A stretch of 64,000 nt of DNA from Ochotona curzoniae (lineage: Eukaryota > Chordata > Mammalia > Lagomorpha > Ochotonidae): positions 5,223,001-5,287,000 of the forward strand of contig NW_024466307.1 in assembly GCF_017591425.1 (NCBI RefSeq), in the 5' to 3' direction. Shown piece after piece: positions 12,004-23,879 of the stretch (position 1 is its first letter; each line of letters begins with the position of its first letter). The position numbers and the translations under genes are program-made. The notes beneath the pieces were generated by a model. It did no database searches. It was not told the DNA's origin and saw only the letters and a program-made list of their open reading frames with translations.

Positions 12004-12889
12004 TGTGCATTACTTCTTGTTTGACAGATTAGAAGAGAAGGGCTCTTGCCTCTGAATTTAGGATATTTCTGCATATTCTGCTACATTCACATTGCATGCT
12101 TATTTTTCTCAAGCTCCTCTTATTTATAAGAATCTGTGCAACAGCCAACATCCAAATACTGCTCCTGGTATTTCAAAAATCCTGTTTGTCTCTTACTGAC
12201 CAGTTGCTAAGAATATCTTTATGTGATATTATTCCTAATACGCTATATTTCTTGTGAGTCAGGCTTGCTGGGAAAGCTCGCTCTGTCACTCCAGGAAATA
12301 TTTCTTGCAGAAAATCCTTCTCGCTAAACAAAATCCCTTTTCCTGGGAAATGATCCAATGGCACATCTGCCCTATAACACTTCTGTTCCAACCACTAAAA
12401 TGTGCCCTGAAGTGTGTGACGTATTCTCATAGAGCCAAATATTAGTTTCTGGAACTACCCATGGGCGATTGTTAGATGTGGCATGTCAGCACAGTCCAAA
12501 GAGGACAGGCACATTGACCTCTTGAGTCAGTCCCGACGAGTCCTCTGTAAGCAGTAACTACCATGCCAAGATGGCGATTTGAAAATGTTCCGACTCAGAT
12601 CACTAATAACAAGGCCAGCAGCCCCATAGTGTTGAGAGTCAAGTACGTGTTCTCTTTAGCAACTTGAAGCCACCAGCACAGGTGAAAACTTAGGGAGCAA
12701 ATGGACAGAGTTGGTAGATAGCTTTTTCTTGTCAATGCTTTATTTTTCATAAATCTAAAAATACCTCAGATGGTCAAGCATTTGATTCACTCCCTGGGTT
12801 TGGCATTACCAAGGCTGGAAACAGCAGGAATCTGCCTGTGATGCTGGTTCCACGTAAAGAAACTCACTGCCTAGGGTTTTGATTGCTCT
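12004..12889. other. Unique stretch containing a YY1-type motif
   Basis: No repeat or exon recognised. CAAGATGGCG at 12567-12576 matches the YY1 core seen in many mammalian promoters, but a single match has little weight and no CpG island surrounds it. Confidence 0.5.
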
Positions 12890-13155
12890 TGGGTGGGCCT
12901 CTGGCACAACGGCTCATCTACCGAGTCCCAGCTCTGCTCTGGACTCACTTCATGTTACTGATGCAGCCGCAGTGATGACTCAAGTAACTGGGTTCCTGCC
13001 ACCCATGTGGGAGACCTGGTCTAAGCTCTGGACACCCGGCTCTGGACAGATCCAGCCCCAGCTGTGGCAGGCATTTGGAGAGTGGAGCAGTGAATGGGAA
13101 CTCGCTCTGCTCTCTCTCCCTCTCTCCCTTTGCTCTACTTGTCTCTCTACCTCTT
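12890..13155 (+). repeat. CSINE, left part of a nested pair
   Basis: CCACCCATGTGGGAGACCTG, GGCATTTGGAGAGTGGAGCA and the pyrimidine tract (CTCTCTCCCTCTCTCCC) mark a plus-strand copy. Its tail is split by the minus copy at 13156-13476 and resumes at about 13487 (AATAAATTAATTCACAAA). Confidence 0.8.
13146..13155. repeat. Left TSD of nested CSINE
   Basis: TCTACCTCTT here and again at 13477-13486, exactly flanking the minus-strand CSINE. A perfect 10-bp duplication. Confidence 0.85.
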
Positions 13156-13476
13156 TTTTAAATATTTATTTATTTGAAAAATAACATTACAGAAGGGAGA
13201 GAGCGAGAGGGAGAGAGTTCTTCCATCTCTGGTTTAGTCCCCCAAAAGCTGCAATGGCCAGTGCCAGGCCAGGCCAAACCAGGAGCCAGAAGCTTCATCC
13301 AGGTCTCCCACATATGCATAAGGTCCCAACTTACTTGGGCCATTTTCCACTGCTCTCCCATGAGTTAGCACGGAGGCAATGACAAGTGAATGGGCAAAGA
13401 CTTGAACCAGCACCCATGGGAGATGCCTGCATCACGTGTGGCAGCTTAATTCACTCTATCACAACATTGGCCCCTA
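13156..13476 (-). repeat. CSINE inserted into an older CSINE
   Basis: Complete antisense copy: TATTTATTTATTTGAAAAAT (tail), CAGGAGCCAGAAGCTTCATC, TGAACCAGCACCCATGGGAG and head end ACATTGGCCCC. It sits in the tail of the plus-strand copy, flanked by TCTACCTCTT duplications, so it is the younger of the two. Confidence 0.9.
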
Positions 13477-13505
13477 TCTACCTCTTAATAAATTAATTCA
13501 CAAAA
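13477..13505 (+). repeat. Right TSD and displaced 3' tail of the host CSINE
   Basis: Begins with the second TCTACCTCTT and continues AATAAATTAATTCACAAA, the 3' end of the interrupted plus-strand copy. Confidence 0.8.
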
Positions 13506-13510
13506 TAAGA

Positions 13511-14249
13511 AAAGAAATGTTCAAAATTATTCAGAAAAAAAACATAATATTTTTCATAAATCATTTACTGAAAACAAATGAAGTTCCTGGAAGAATATAA
13601 ATTTGTTTTCAGGATATAGTTAAATATTTAGGAAGAAAATAAAGACTGCGCCATTTCAGACTGAATATAAAAGCAGAGAGATAAAATAAGAACATGTTTG
13701 CGCCTTGTAAACCAGCCAGAGGGAAGCCAGGATAGGAAGTCGAGGCCGTGGAAGAAGTGCAAAGAGCTGGCACCCTGGGTGTCACATCACCCCTCTCGAG
13801 GGGGAACTGCTACAGCTCTGCAGGGCCGACGCACGACCTTCACATCTGGGCATCACCAGAGCCAGGAGACAGCCAGGGACGGGAGGACACACTGTGGGGC
13901 ATCTCCAAGCCTCTGCTGTCCAAGTCACATTTGAACAGGCGCTTAGATGTTTTTACAGTTATGTTTTAAAGTTCTGCTCAACGGCCTCGAGTGACACAGC
14001 ACAGCGGCCAGAGTTGTTCTCATGGAGCGAATCATGCGGCTCCAAACCAAGAGCCATGCCAGCACAAGCAAAGGCTTGTAAGCTGAAGTGTGCTGAGGAA
14101 ACAGGAGGACCGGCAGACCTTCCCTCAAAAAGCTGCTTCCTGTCAGCAGCAGTCACAGATCAGTGGCTCATTGTGCCAGTCGATGAATACCTACTTACAA
14201 AGATAGTACAAGCTAGAAAAGGTAAATCCAGGTTAGAAATTCTTAATTT
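13511..14249. other. Unique block, CpG-enriched at 13690-14200
   Basis: About 16 CpG in roughly 490 bp, against a CpG-poor background. Plus-strand frames of 78 (13698-13934) and 123 codons (13894-14265) overlap here; the second runs into SINE sequence at its end. No domain recognised. Could be an unrecognised exon, a weak CpG island or decayed repeat. Confidence 0.45.
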
Positions 14250-14563
14250 GGGCCCGTCTCAGTAGCCTAGCGCCTAAAAGTCCTCTCCTTGAATGCACCA
14301 GGATCCCATATGGGCGCCAGTTCTAATCCTGGCAACTCCGCTTCACATCCAGTTCCCTGCTTGTGGCCTGGGAAAGCAGTCGAGGGACCCTACACCCATG
14401 TGGGAGACCTGGAGGAGGCTCCTGGCTCCTGGCTTCAGATCGGTGCAGCTCCAGCTATTGTGATCACTTGGGGGGTGAATCATCAGATGGAAGATCTTTC
14501 TCTCTGTTTTTTCTCTTCTCTGTATATCTGACTTTCCAATAAAAATAAATAAATCCTTTCTTT
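14250..14563 (+). repeat. CSINE, full length, pika-type
   Basis: Head GGGCCCGTCTCAGTAGCCTA with CTAAAAGTCCTCTCCTTGAA, B box AGTTCTAATCCTGG, body GGGAAAGCAGTCGAGG, tail CTTTCCAATAAAAATAAATA. AGAAATTCT occurs at 14235-14243 and 14569-14577 as a possible short TSD; six extra bases before the head make it tentative. Confidence 0.95.
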
Positions 14564-14689
14564 TAAAAAGAAATTCTCAGTAAGTCATCATTAATGCTTG
14601 GAGGACACTTTGCCCAGTTTTCATCAATGTTTTTGATATTCTCATCGAGGTCCTACTGAAAGTATACTAAAAAAGTATTCTGCTTTTTC

Positions 14690-15010
14690 ATTACTGTGGC
14701 ACTAATGTTTTAGCACATTATTGGAAAATTTTAATAGCAGTAAAATATTCCATTCACTTGATGAACCACGGCTACTTAACCAACTTTATGATAGTCTTTT
14801 ATTGTATAAATGGTGCTATGATAAATATGTTTATTCATGAATCTTTTATAAATGTCTGATTTATTTTTAAGATCAGCTTCCAGGATTATAAGTACTAAGA
14901 ACAATTTGGAGAATCTTAAAACATAAAGCGAAATTGCTTCCAAATCTGTTTTCTAATTTACATCCCCACCAACTGTGCATGCAAATTCATATGCTTTGCA
15001 AAGCTATCTA
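14690..15010 (-). mobile_element. L1M 3'UTR remnant, antisense
   Basis: ATTCCATTCACTTGATGAAC, ATAAATGGTGCTATGATAAA, GCGAAATTGCTTCCAAATCT and TTACATCCCCACCAACTGTG follow the antisense of the old L1 3'UTR in order. No coding part. Confidence 0.75.
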
Positions 15011-16138
15011 GGTTCACTTCACACCAATTCCAAAATTAATTATTATGAGGAAATTAAAACAACATTTAATGCTGAGTGTTTTGTTAATGCTTGATATTAC
15101 TGAAAGTTTACTCGGAGTTTTTACTTTGAAACACACCACTGAGCAAGCTTAAATTCATTTTAAAAGATTCCATAACATTAATGTCAGCTTTATGAGTCAA
15201 TAATGACAATTGGGGTGCAGGAGCCAGAAATAGACCTCCTCCAAAGTCGCCTGCTTCAGGCATTTCATGGAAAACAGACTAACACAGTGACACACATATC
15301 TAGATGTAGTGACCATTTAATGTAACAGAAAGCCATCGTCGCTGTGACTCCCCAGCAGTGGGGAGTAAAGGCCAACCCAGGAGACCTTGGGAAACATCCC
15401 AACTGCAGCATCATCTTTCAGAACTTGGAGAAAAGGTTACAAGTCATTAACTGTATCAGTTGCTTTTCAACATGTGACCCAAACTTATGATTCACACACA
15501 CTTTTCTGGTGATAAAACAGCCACCAGTTATACTATTCCTGTGGAGGAAATGGGTCCTATTAGCATGATTCTCCCCCATGATCTGTTCTATAGAACTTGG
15601 TGGTAAATGTAGGGTCTTCTGGTACACTTTTTAAGCAGCTTTTTAAAGCCACAATTCCTTTCTTTCTTAGCCATTCGACAGTTTGGTTTCGAGTCTGTGC
15701 AACAAAGGCATGAGATGAGGAACGTGGTGGATAAAAGAGTCATTTGGTGCAGTCCTGGTGGTGGAGCTGTGAACGAGGGGAGAGAGGAGCAGAGAAAGCA
15801 CGTCCGAGCCCACTGGAAGATCAGGTACTGTTTGAGCCAAGGTATGAAGGGAGAGCAGTTTGTCAGATAGCATTGAGAAAGCTTTATAAGCAGCCAGCAC
15901 AAGACTTGCATAAACAATACTGATATTGGGGAAAATTAGGGGCTGGAGGGAATGCAGGGTGAGACAAGGCTAGAGCTTGGGAAGCTACGGAGAGACATCA
16001 AGGAAAGCAGGAAGTACATCATGAGATAAGGGCTCATGTGATATGAAGGAATTTAGATTCTGTCCTGTAGACAGTTGGAGACTGTTGAAGACGCTGGCAT
16101 AAGAAAATTCTGAAACAATTATTACTTTGGTATCATTA
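15011..16138. other. Unique stretch with an old-repeat-like end
   Basis: No exon seen. 15900-16110 (GGGGCTGGAGGGAATGCAGG; AGATTCTGTCCTGTAGACAG) resembles the unassigned mammalian repeat of the 49.8-51.9 kb block. Minus frames at 15588-15917 are shadows. Confidence 0.5.
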
Positions 16139-16152
16139 TTATGAATATTTTA
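16139..16152. repeat. Left TSD of CSINE
   Basis: TTATGAATATTTTA, repeated perfectly at 16493-16506. Confidence 0.95.
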
Positions 16153-16492
16153 TTTTATTTTTATAAAGATTTATTTATTTTTATTGCAAAGTCAGATATA
16201 CAGAGAGGAGGAGAGACAGAGAGGAAGATCTTCCATCTGATGATTCACTCCCCAAGTGACCACAACAGCCAGTAATGCACTGATCTGAAGCCAGGAGCCA
16301 GGAGCTCTTCCAGGTCTCCCACATGTGGGTACAAGGTCCCAAGGCTTTGGGCTGTCCTTGACTGCTTTCCCAGGCCACAAACAGGGAGCTGGATGGGAAG
16401 CAGGGCCACCAGGATTAGAACTGGCGCCCATATGGGATCCCGGCATATTCAAGGAGAGGACTTTAGCCGCTAGGCCACGGCACCAGGCCCTG
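16153..16492 (-). repeat. CSINE, complete, pika-type
   Basis: Antisense copy with tail AAAGATTTATTTATTTTTAT, CCATCTGATGATTCACTCCC, B box region GGATTAGAACTGGCGCCCAT and head CACGGCACCAGGCCC. Perfect 14-bp TSDs on both sides date it as a fairly recent L1-mediated insertion. Confidence 0.97.
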
Positions 16493-16506
16493 TTATGAAT
16501 ATTTTA

Positions 16507-16907
16507 GAGGAGAACATTGAGGGGATTGTTGTGTGAGCCGGAAGCAGCGCTGGTGTCTCAATTACGGTCGTGAAAAGTAGAAGTTAAGTATGGTAGGAAG
16601 ATTCCACATTCTGTGAGAAAGGTGGTAGAATCACTAAGACTTAGGAATTAGAGTATGGATGCTGCTGTGCTAGAACCAGTTTTGTAACAATTATCTCAGT
16701 GACTGATTAGCAAGAACTCATTAATTCATTACAATTGAAAAATTGATTAGCCCCACACGTGAGCTATAGAATGTGTGCCACTAAAAGAGACTCTAATATA
16801 CTTGTGTACTGTTTGCTGATTTGGCCACATCTTAATGGTATTTGGAAACACTGAACAGGAATGCTGGTAGAATGTGTCAGTCATCGTAATTGCTGAGTTT
16901 AAGATGC
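16507..16907. other. Unique stretch
   Basis: Nothing recognisable; A+T-rich, no exon-like features. Confidence 0.55.
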
Positions 16908-17140
16908 TGTATTAGTGTTTTAGGGCTGCCCTCAAAGTCCTAACATATAAACTAGGTTGTTTATACTGTGGTTATACTGTGTCACAATCCCTAATGACTT
17001 TATTGACCTTTGCCATTTTATAAAGACCCTGTTTTCAAATGCAGTCGCCTTCTGAGTTACTGAGTTCGGAGTTAGGAGTTCAACATATAAATTTTTAGGG
17101 AGACATGGGTGGATTAAAGGTTCAGTGAATAATGGAGAAT
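16908..17140 (+). mobile_element. MLT1-type LTR remnant (ERVL-MaLR), internally deleted
   Basis: The LTR start GTATTAGTGTTTTAGGGCTG and the LTR end (TTAGGAGTTCAACATATAAA then TTTTTAGGGAGACA) are both present, but only ~230 bp apart instead of ~370. An ancient solo LTR with no internal region. Confidence 0.65.
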
Positions 17141-17489
17141 GAACGGCACAACAGTATTCCAAAATTAAAACACGTAAATTCAATGTAACATTCCCAGTTA
17201 ATGCGTGAAAGAATGGCTTCTTACTACTGATGAATGTGCTTCATTTATTTACAAGAAAGACCAAGTAGTGGCAGAACAGAAGGAAATTGTGAAAATATTT
17301 CATTACATTTCAAGACACTTGTCAAGGTCATGATATACTTTACATTTACTTCTCAATAAATTGCGTTATTTCTCTGTTCATCAGTGAGCAGCAGCTGGAG
17401 AAGTTACTGTGATTGTGGTTCAGGCATGTTCACACTCAGACTAGAGAGACTGAAACTTTCATAAACAAAACCAAAAGACAGTCAAGATG
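17141..17489. other. Unique stretch
   Basis: A+T-rich with no recognisable feature. Confidence 0.55.
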
Positions 17490-17834
17490 GTGGTTGGTGT
17501 CATGGTGCAGCTGATGAAGTCCCCAACTGTGACAGCAGCACCTCCTTTGAGCACCAAGTGAAGTCCCAGCTACTCCACTCCTGAACCAGCTCCCTGCTAA
17601 TGTGCCTGGCAAAGCAGCAAAACCTGGCTCAAGGACTAGGGTCCCTGACCCCCGCTGGGAGACCCGGATGGAGTGCTGGGCTCCTGACACTCACCTGGCC
17701 CAGGCTGTTGTGGCCATTTGGGAGGGCGGGAGGGGTGCTGAGCCAGCATCTAGAAAATCTCACTCTTTGTTTCTCTCCCCTCTCTTTCTCTGTAACTTTG
17801 CTTTTCAAACAAACACATCTTTTAAAAAAAATTC
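17490..17834 (+). repeat. CSINE, full length, old
   Basis: GGTGTCATGGTGCAGCTGAT, TCCCTGCTAATGTGCCTGGC, AAGCAGCAAAACCTGGCTC, GGAGACCCGGATGGAGTGCT, TTGTGGCCATTTGGGAGGGC, then CTCTCTTTCTCTGTAACTTT and an A-rich tail. Confidence 0.88.
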
Positions 17835-19597
17835 AAATTTTAAAGTTATAAAGATGGTAAATGATCACTACTTAAGGGAAACTTGTTCCAAATTTGATGA
17901 AGGCAACTGTTAATGATAAGAAACTTCTCTTTGAAAGATTGAGCAGGGCTAGTGGCTTTGTAGCATTTATTAAATCCAGGCCTATTTATTTAACTGTTTG
18001 CTGTTTAACCTCCCTCATTGAAACACAACATCCTGTGCTCTACAACATTGTAACAGTTGTCTTGAAATAAAATGCTAAGTCATGTCATCGGATAATTTTT
18101 AAAAGGAGGTATTATGAAATGGGCGATAAGATATCCAGAGCAGAGGACCAGACCTCATAATGCTTATCAGAGAGCTAAGAAAAGTGAGAATTTCAGACCC
18201 AACTGCCACCTGCGTCCTTTCCTCTCTGCAGCCACAAATATTACCTCTCCTTGCTACTAGCACTGTCCCTGTAAGGAAGTAAGGCATGGGAGTGGCTATT
18301 GGTTTCACAGTTTGCTAGCACGTATGTGGGAGGTTGTGCAATTCTTAGGATACCCCTACTATAAGTATTGTTACAGTCACCACCCACCCAGTTACAGCAT
18401 TATACCACCAACAAAAATAGTAACAAATTACCCAGGTGAAGAAATGAGAATAGAAAGTAACTTAATTATATTTTTACTTTGAGTTAAAGTGTATGTTGGA
18501 TTATTTGTATGCTTTATTTATAAAGATTAGGAAAATAAGACTTAGAACAAGTCCTGACTTCCAATAGCCATCCATCAGCAGATGTTGTACTGTAAAATAA
18601 GATTGACTCTCTCCCGGTGCTCTTGTGTCACAGTGTGTCCTGTTAGGCCGGGGGAGGGGGGGCAGTTCTGCTATGCAGGTGAGATCGGAGCCGTCAGGAG
18701 AACCAAGGAGGTCCACACTGCACAGATGAAACAACTCGCCTGACACACCTCTTGACATTACTGTAAGATACAAAGCGGGATGTCAAAGGAATATGATGAG
18801 GAGAAAAAGAACACAAAACAGAGGATGAGCAAGCCATTAAAAGGAAATCCATGATTTGTTCCCACAGATAAAGTAATATGTTTCAATTCTGCTCAACCCA
18901 GAGTAATCTGCTGTCCAAGTGTTGTAACTGCTGGTGACAAGCCAGAGAGTTAACTGTATCCTTTCACTAGCCAGACTTCTCAAGAACGAAATGTGCGTGT
19001 GACAAGGGGCCACATTACCCACATGCAAGTCGCATATGCCAGCAAAGCCATGTCAGTATCTCCTAAGTACATTCCATACTCCACAAACCACACCAGGAAT
19101 TCTGTCCTCCCGGATACCTGGCAGGCCAGAGGATGTTCAGTGCCAGGAGGCACTCAAGCCCAAGCCTGATGATCCAATGTGGCTCCATGTCTTCAGAAGC
19201 ACCAGGGACAACAGTGAAAGATCACCATTTCAGAATCCCCACTAGCACTCCAAAATAAATCCATCATTCAATTGCAAAGTAGGGCATCATTACCTAAAGA
19301 TAACAGTGGCTGCAGAAATACTTACTTAGCAACTAAGTCACAAGGTCTTCCTTAGAGCTTCCTTTAGGCTAGAAATAGTCCCTGCTTAGCCAGCTGCCCT
19401 GAAAAACTGTGACAAACATGAGAACCAAAAGGATTTACAAAGCTTATTCCTGTATCTTCATCGCCTTCGAAAAGTATCATTAGCATTGGTTTTGAGACTA
19501 GGGCTATAAAATCTAGGCATTTTCAACCTTTCTGGAATATTTCTATACCTTCAAAGGCCACCAAACACACAACTTCTGATTCAACTGGCACCTAATT
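17835..19597. other. Mostly unique stretch
   Basis: 17941-17985 (GGGCTAGTGGCTTTGTAGCA) may be a CSINE head fragment. 18350-18470 has weak MIR character (ACCCAGGTGAAGAAATGAGA). A G-run (CCGGGGGAGGGGGGG) lies at 18648-18662. No exon supported. Confidence 0.45.
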
Positions 19598-19920
19598 TAA
19601 AAAAAAAAAAAGATATTTATCTTAAAGCCACAGTTACAGAGAGATTGGATGAGATAGAAAGACCTTCCATCTGTGGATTTATTCCCCAGATTGCCACAAT
19701 AACATGGGTTTGTCCAGGCCTAATGTGCAATACTAGAACTCCATCCAGGTCTCCCACATGCGTGGCCAGGGCCCACGAGCCTAGGCCGTCCTTTGCTGCC
19801 TTATTAAGTGCATTAGCAGGGAGCTGGATGGAGTGGAGCTGCTGGGACTTGCACCAGGACTCAGATGGATGCTAGCCCTGCAGGCAATAGTTTAATCTGA
19901 CGCACCACAAGGCTATCCCC
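19598..19920 (-). repeat. CSINE, near full length
   Basis: A-rich start, then GAAAGACCTTCCATCTGTGG, TCCATCCAGGTCTCCCACAT, AGCAGGGAGCTGGATGGAGT and a degraded head. ACCTAAT at 19590-19596 and 19927-19933 is a candidate 7-bp TSD. Confidence 0.88.
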
Positions 19921-20752
19921 CATGTTACCTAATGTTAAGGGAAACTTTGCAAAAGCCACAAAAGCCATGTCATGCGGCCTCAGCTCTGTTACTGACCACT
20001 GAACCTCAGCAGATCAGATACCCAGGCATGTCAGCACCTCCGTAGGCACCATGGTGCGGGCCACACGAGCACAGAGCATTGCTGGTTGACAAGCAACCCA
20101 GAGGTGAAAGGAGGCACCCCTGAACTGTCCTGTTTCTAGGAACACATTTCACAGGCTCTAAGAGCTTCTGTCCTGACTTCTGGCACATTGTTTTCCTGAT
20201 ATATTTTATTTCTAAAGAAAGCAGGTCTTTTTAAAATCAATGATAAGCCAGTTACAAAGCAGAAAAGTCTATGTCTAGTTGTTTTACAAGGTACATTTAA
20301 AAAATTCACTTAATACAAAATCTAAAGAGATAATAATTGATTAAATCATCTCCAGAGGTTGTTATTTCTTTTTCTTCTTTAACTTTTGATCTAAACTCAG
20401 AGGCAGGAAAAGTCAGGTGACTATCTAACAAAGCTTGCTGCAATAGCTTGAAATACATGTATCATCCTATTTGCACTAACGCTCCTGACATGAAACATAC
20501 CATTTCAGAGACTGAGAAAATAGGAAGAATTCTGGACAAAACCCTGCTCTGTGGCTCTGTGGAGTCAGACAGGGGTAAAATGAATAATACTTGAAATCCA
20601 CGGCAAGTCAGCATGTGAAAAGTGCCCTGAATAGGTCTACAGTCCAAAAACTTCACCCTGAGGCATGGTGTGAGGGCCTGCCCAGAGGAGGCTGTGGATC
20701 GAATCTGTGTGACCCCTGAGCTGACACCAGCTTGACATGTTTATGTGGTTGA
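19921..20752. other. Unique stretch
   Basis: 20000-20160 is slightly G+C-richer; 20200-20400 is A+T-rich. No repeat family or exon recognised. Confidence 0.55.
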
Positions 20753-21010
20753 GCATGGGTCTGCATTGTGGTAAGTGAGTTAAGCTGCCACTTGCAATGC
20801 TGCCATCCTGCTTCTGCACCTAAGAAGGCAGCAGATGATGGTTCAAAGGTTTGGGTCCCTGTCACCCAAACAGGAGACCCTGAGTTCCAGCCCATACCGG
20901 ACTGTGGAAGCCATCTAGAGAGTGAAGCAGTAAATGAAAGACCTTCTCACAAGGAGTACTTCTCCCACCTCTCCCCAACTTGCATCTCATCTGTGCAAAA
21001 TAAAGACAAA
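20753..21010 (+). repeat. CSINE, diverged
   Basis: GCATTGTGGTAAGTGAGTTA, GCTGCCACTTGCAATGCTG, AAGGCAGCAGATGATGGTTC, CCATCTAGAGAGTGAAGCAG and a terminal AAAATAAAGAC. The sequence between head and body is shortened. Confidence 0.75.
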
Positions 21011-22067
21011 GGATGTTCATTTGAAGTTAAAGGGTGACTGACTCACAGGGAAATTTTCCCAGCAATGGAGATGGTAACAGATGTACGATGATTGGACAAT
21101 GGTCAAGGGGAAGAGGGTGAGACAGAGAGGAAGATAAGAGAGACTAAAAACAAGGATATGGATAGGAGCCCTTGAACTTCTCATAGTGGGAAAGAATGAA
21201 AACAGGGAGAAGCCTGTGACTGCCTTGTTGGCATCTGTGTCCGCAGGGATGTACATGGGGTACAATCTGCAAACGGATGAGAGGAAGGTGGGGAGGTGTG
21301 GGGGAGGGGAGGAAGTAGAAGGAAACTTCCTGCTGGATCTGGGTGATGGCTTGAGTGCGTGAGTGAGGAGAGAACGGACCTGGGAGACAGGCGAGGAGAG
21401 GAGCCACATTTGCCGGTTGGCTTCTGCCATGTGGAGCTTCAAGTAACAAATGCCCTCACCGGAAAGCCCCAGCAGACGCTGGAAACGTGATGCTGGCCTT
21501 GCTGCAAGGTCAGAGACAGAGCAGAAGCATGTGTCTCGGGAGAAGCCGGGCTCACAGCCCCATCGCCCTCCTGGTGAGTAACCGGCAGGAACGAGTACAC
21601 ACCAGCTTTCTAAGCCTTCACGTTACAAAGGCTAAAATGCGTCATCGGCGCGCAGTTTGCAAGGTACACTGAAGGTAAACTTGTTATCGTGATTTGCCCA
21701 AAGAACACGCAGCTGTGGCATTACCTTCATCTATCAGAGAGAGAGGCAGGAAGATGGTTTGTTGACCTCAAGGTGTTCTCACTGGAAGATGGGTACTTGG
21801 GTGTGTTATTAACTAAAAATCAGCAAGAAGTTGAGGACCCAGTGTCTGTGCTTATGGAATCCTGAGGACTCATCCAGACATTTTTCAATGCTTTGCTTTT
21901 GGAGCTTAAGTTATACTAATTTAGAATGTTACCTCTTGGAAAGCAAACTGTTGCATCCTTCTGGAACAATATGGTGAAGAATAATTGATAGTAGAAAATC
22001 TTACTTTCATTTCCCTCCTCCCCTTTTTTTCTCCTCTAGATTTCTCTGTGTATGTGTCTTTCTTTAA
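21011..22067. other. Unique stretch with a CpG-rich patch at 21340-21660
   Basis: 17 CpG in ~310 bp, including GCGTCATCGGCGCGCAG at 21639-21655, in an otherwise CpG-poor region. A donor-like CTGGTGAGTAACC lies at 21571-21583. The minus-strand 141-codon frame at 21017-21442 shows no domain; its Pro/Ser-rich composition comes from GA-rich sequence on the plus strand. Could be a small CpG island or lncRNA promoter; not proven. Confidence 0.45.
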
Positions 22068-22382
22068 AAGATTTATTTATATTTTATTGGAAAATCATAT
22101 TTACGCAGAGAAGGAGAAACAGAAAGATCTTCCATCTGCTGATTCATTCCCCAAGTGACCCTAACAGCCAGAGCTGAACCAATTCGAAGCTAGGAACTTC
22201 TTCCAGGTCTCCCATGTGGGTGCAGGGTCCCAAGGCTTTGGGCCATCCTTGATTGCTTTCCCAGGCCACAAGCAGGAAGCTGGATGGGAAGTGGAGTAGC
22301 TGGGATACGAACCAGCGCCCAAATGGGAACCCAGCACATGCAAGGTGAAGATTTTAGCCTCTAGGCTACCACACCGGGCCCT
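22068..22382 (-). repeat. CSINE, full length, pika-type
   Basis: Tail AAAGATTTATTTATATTTTA, CCATCTGCTGATTCATTCCC, GTCCCAAGGCTTTGGGCCAT, GCCACAAGCAGGAAGCTGGA and head CTAGGCTACCACACCGGGCC. No clean TSD. Confidence 0.94.
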
Positions 22383-23879
22383 AGATATCTCTTAAATAAA
22401 GTTTGGGAAATTAATTTTTTGCAGCATACTTAGAAATGTTGTATATGTATTTGCAAGTGCCCTGAAACACTTTCCTAGTCATGCTGATTTCTGCCAATTG
22501 TCATTTTAAGTTACATTTTAGTAGCTTTGCGGTGCTTCAAGCTCACACAAGGGCTGTTGACAGCTTCACATTTTGGCACACTTTCCTGAAGCCTGAGGGT
22601 TGCAGAAAAAGGAAATGACTTCTGCCTCTGGCAAGCTTCTTTAGAGCTAAACACGTATGTTTGCAAAAACCTATAGTCAGCTTTAATTTCCCCGTGGACA
22701 CGGGGTTTCCTCTATATACATGCCTTACCTTGGAACCTGGAAGTGGTCTCGATCTGCTCCACGGGCCTCATTATCTGAGCAATGCGATGCAGAGAATGAA
22801 AAGTATCTTCACCAGGGATTTCTGTTCATGAAGAACTCAGAAAACACAGAATATGCACCTGCTGCAAGACGATATGAGCCTTACAAGGAAAAGTGAAGCT
22901 AAAAATATTTACATTAATTGGTGGGTGTACTTATTAAATTGAAGCATTAGCATATTTTAAAAATTAGCTCTAGAAAGCTCCCAACATCTAGCATATTAAG
23001 ACACTCTTGAGATACCAAGAATTTAGATTTGTACTGGCAAATAATAGAAAAGATGCTACAGGTCAGCTCATGTCGGAACAAAGGGAGGACAACATGCTGC
23101 CAGTTCTTACATTCATCCTGCCCACAGATATGTCTTATACTACATTTTCCATTTTTAATTGGATTGGAAAACATCTCAGGTTCCAAACTACAGTCTTGCT
23201 TTGAGTAACGCTTAACCCCCGCAGATGACAACAGGAAACTTAAATGATTTTCTGAACCTTCACTTGCTGCATGTTACCCATGACATTGTCCGTACTCTTC
23301 CTAATTTATAACAGGACACTTTTCTGCAGGTGACCTGAGGGTCTTCCAGTCAGCATTGACAGGGACAATGAAATGGACAAGAATCCTCCAAGCTGCCTAC
23401 TGAAGACCGAGGGTCAGTAGCCACTCTAACACGTTGAGTAATTTGGAAACCAAAGATGAAATGGTTGAGAAAAATGAACAAGGACTTTTCCTTAAGAAAA
23501 AAAAATTTAAATCTATCATTCCGGTTCCTCTTAAATTCCCTTTTTCTCTTGGGCAAAAATACTTCCAATAACAGAGGAAGGGCTGGGTCAAAGACATGTT
23601 CACATGGTAGACTTATTACTCATATCTCACAGGAACCTTAAGGACAACTGTGTCCATGTAAGAGGGGCAGAGGTGGAATTAGGAGTTTCAGGAACCTGAG
23701 TGAGCTCCCAGGTGTCTAGAATGTGTGGCCAGCTAGGTCCCCTCCTGGGCTTGGCTGCCACCAACCTGGGTAGCACTGGCATTACAGGCCGTTATAGTTG
23801 ATTTACATCAGTCAACAAAACTCCCATCAAAGAAGCCCAGCACTGACAGGTGTAGCAGTCTCTGAGCTACACAGGATAA
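22383..23879. other. Unique stretch
   Basis: A+T-rich with scattered poly(A). Short open frames on both strands near 23000-23640 resemble nothing known. No exon or named repeat. Confidence 0.5.

Noticed and set aside
12567..12576. YY1-type CAAGATGGCG as a promoter mark
   Set aside because: A single 10-bp match with no CpG island, no exon and no second element.
21017..21442. 141-codon minus frame rich in Pro and Ser
   Set aside because: Composition follows the GA-rich plus strand; overlapping frames compete and no domain is visible. The CpG patch itself is kept as a finding.
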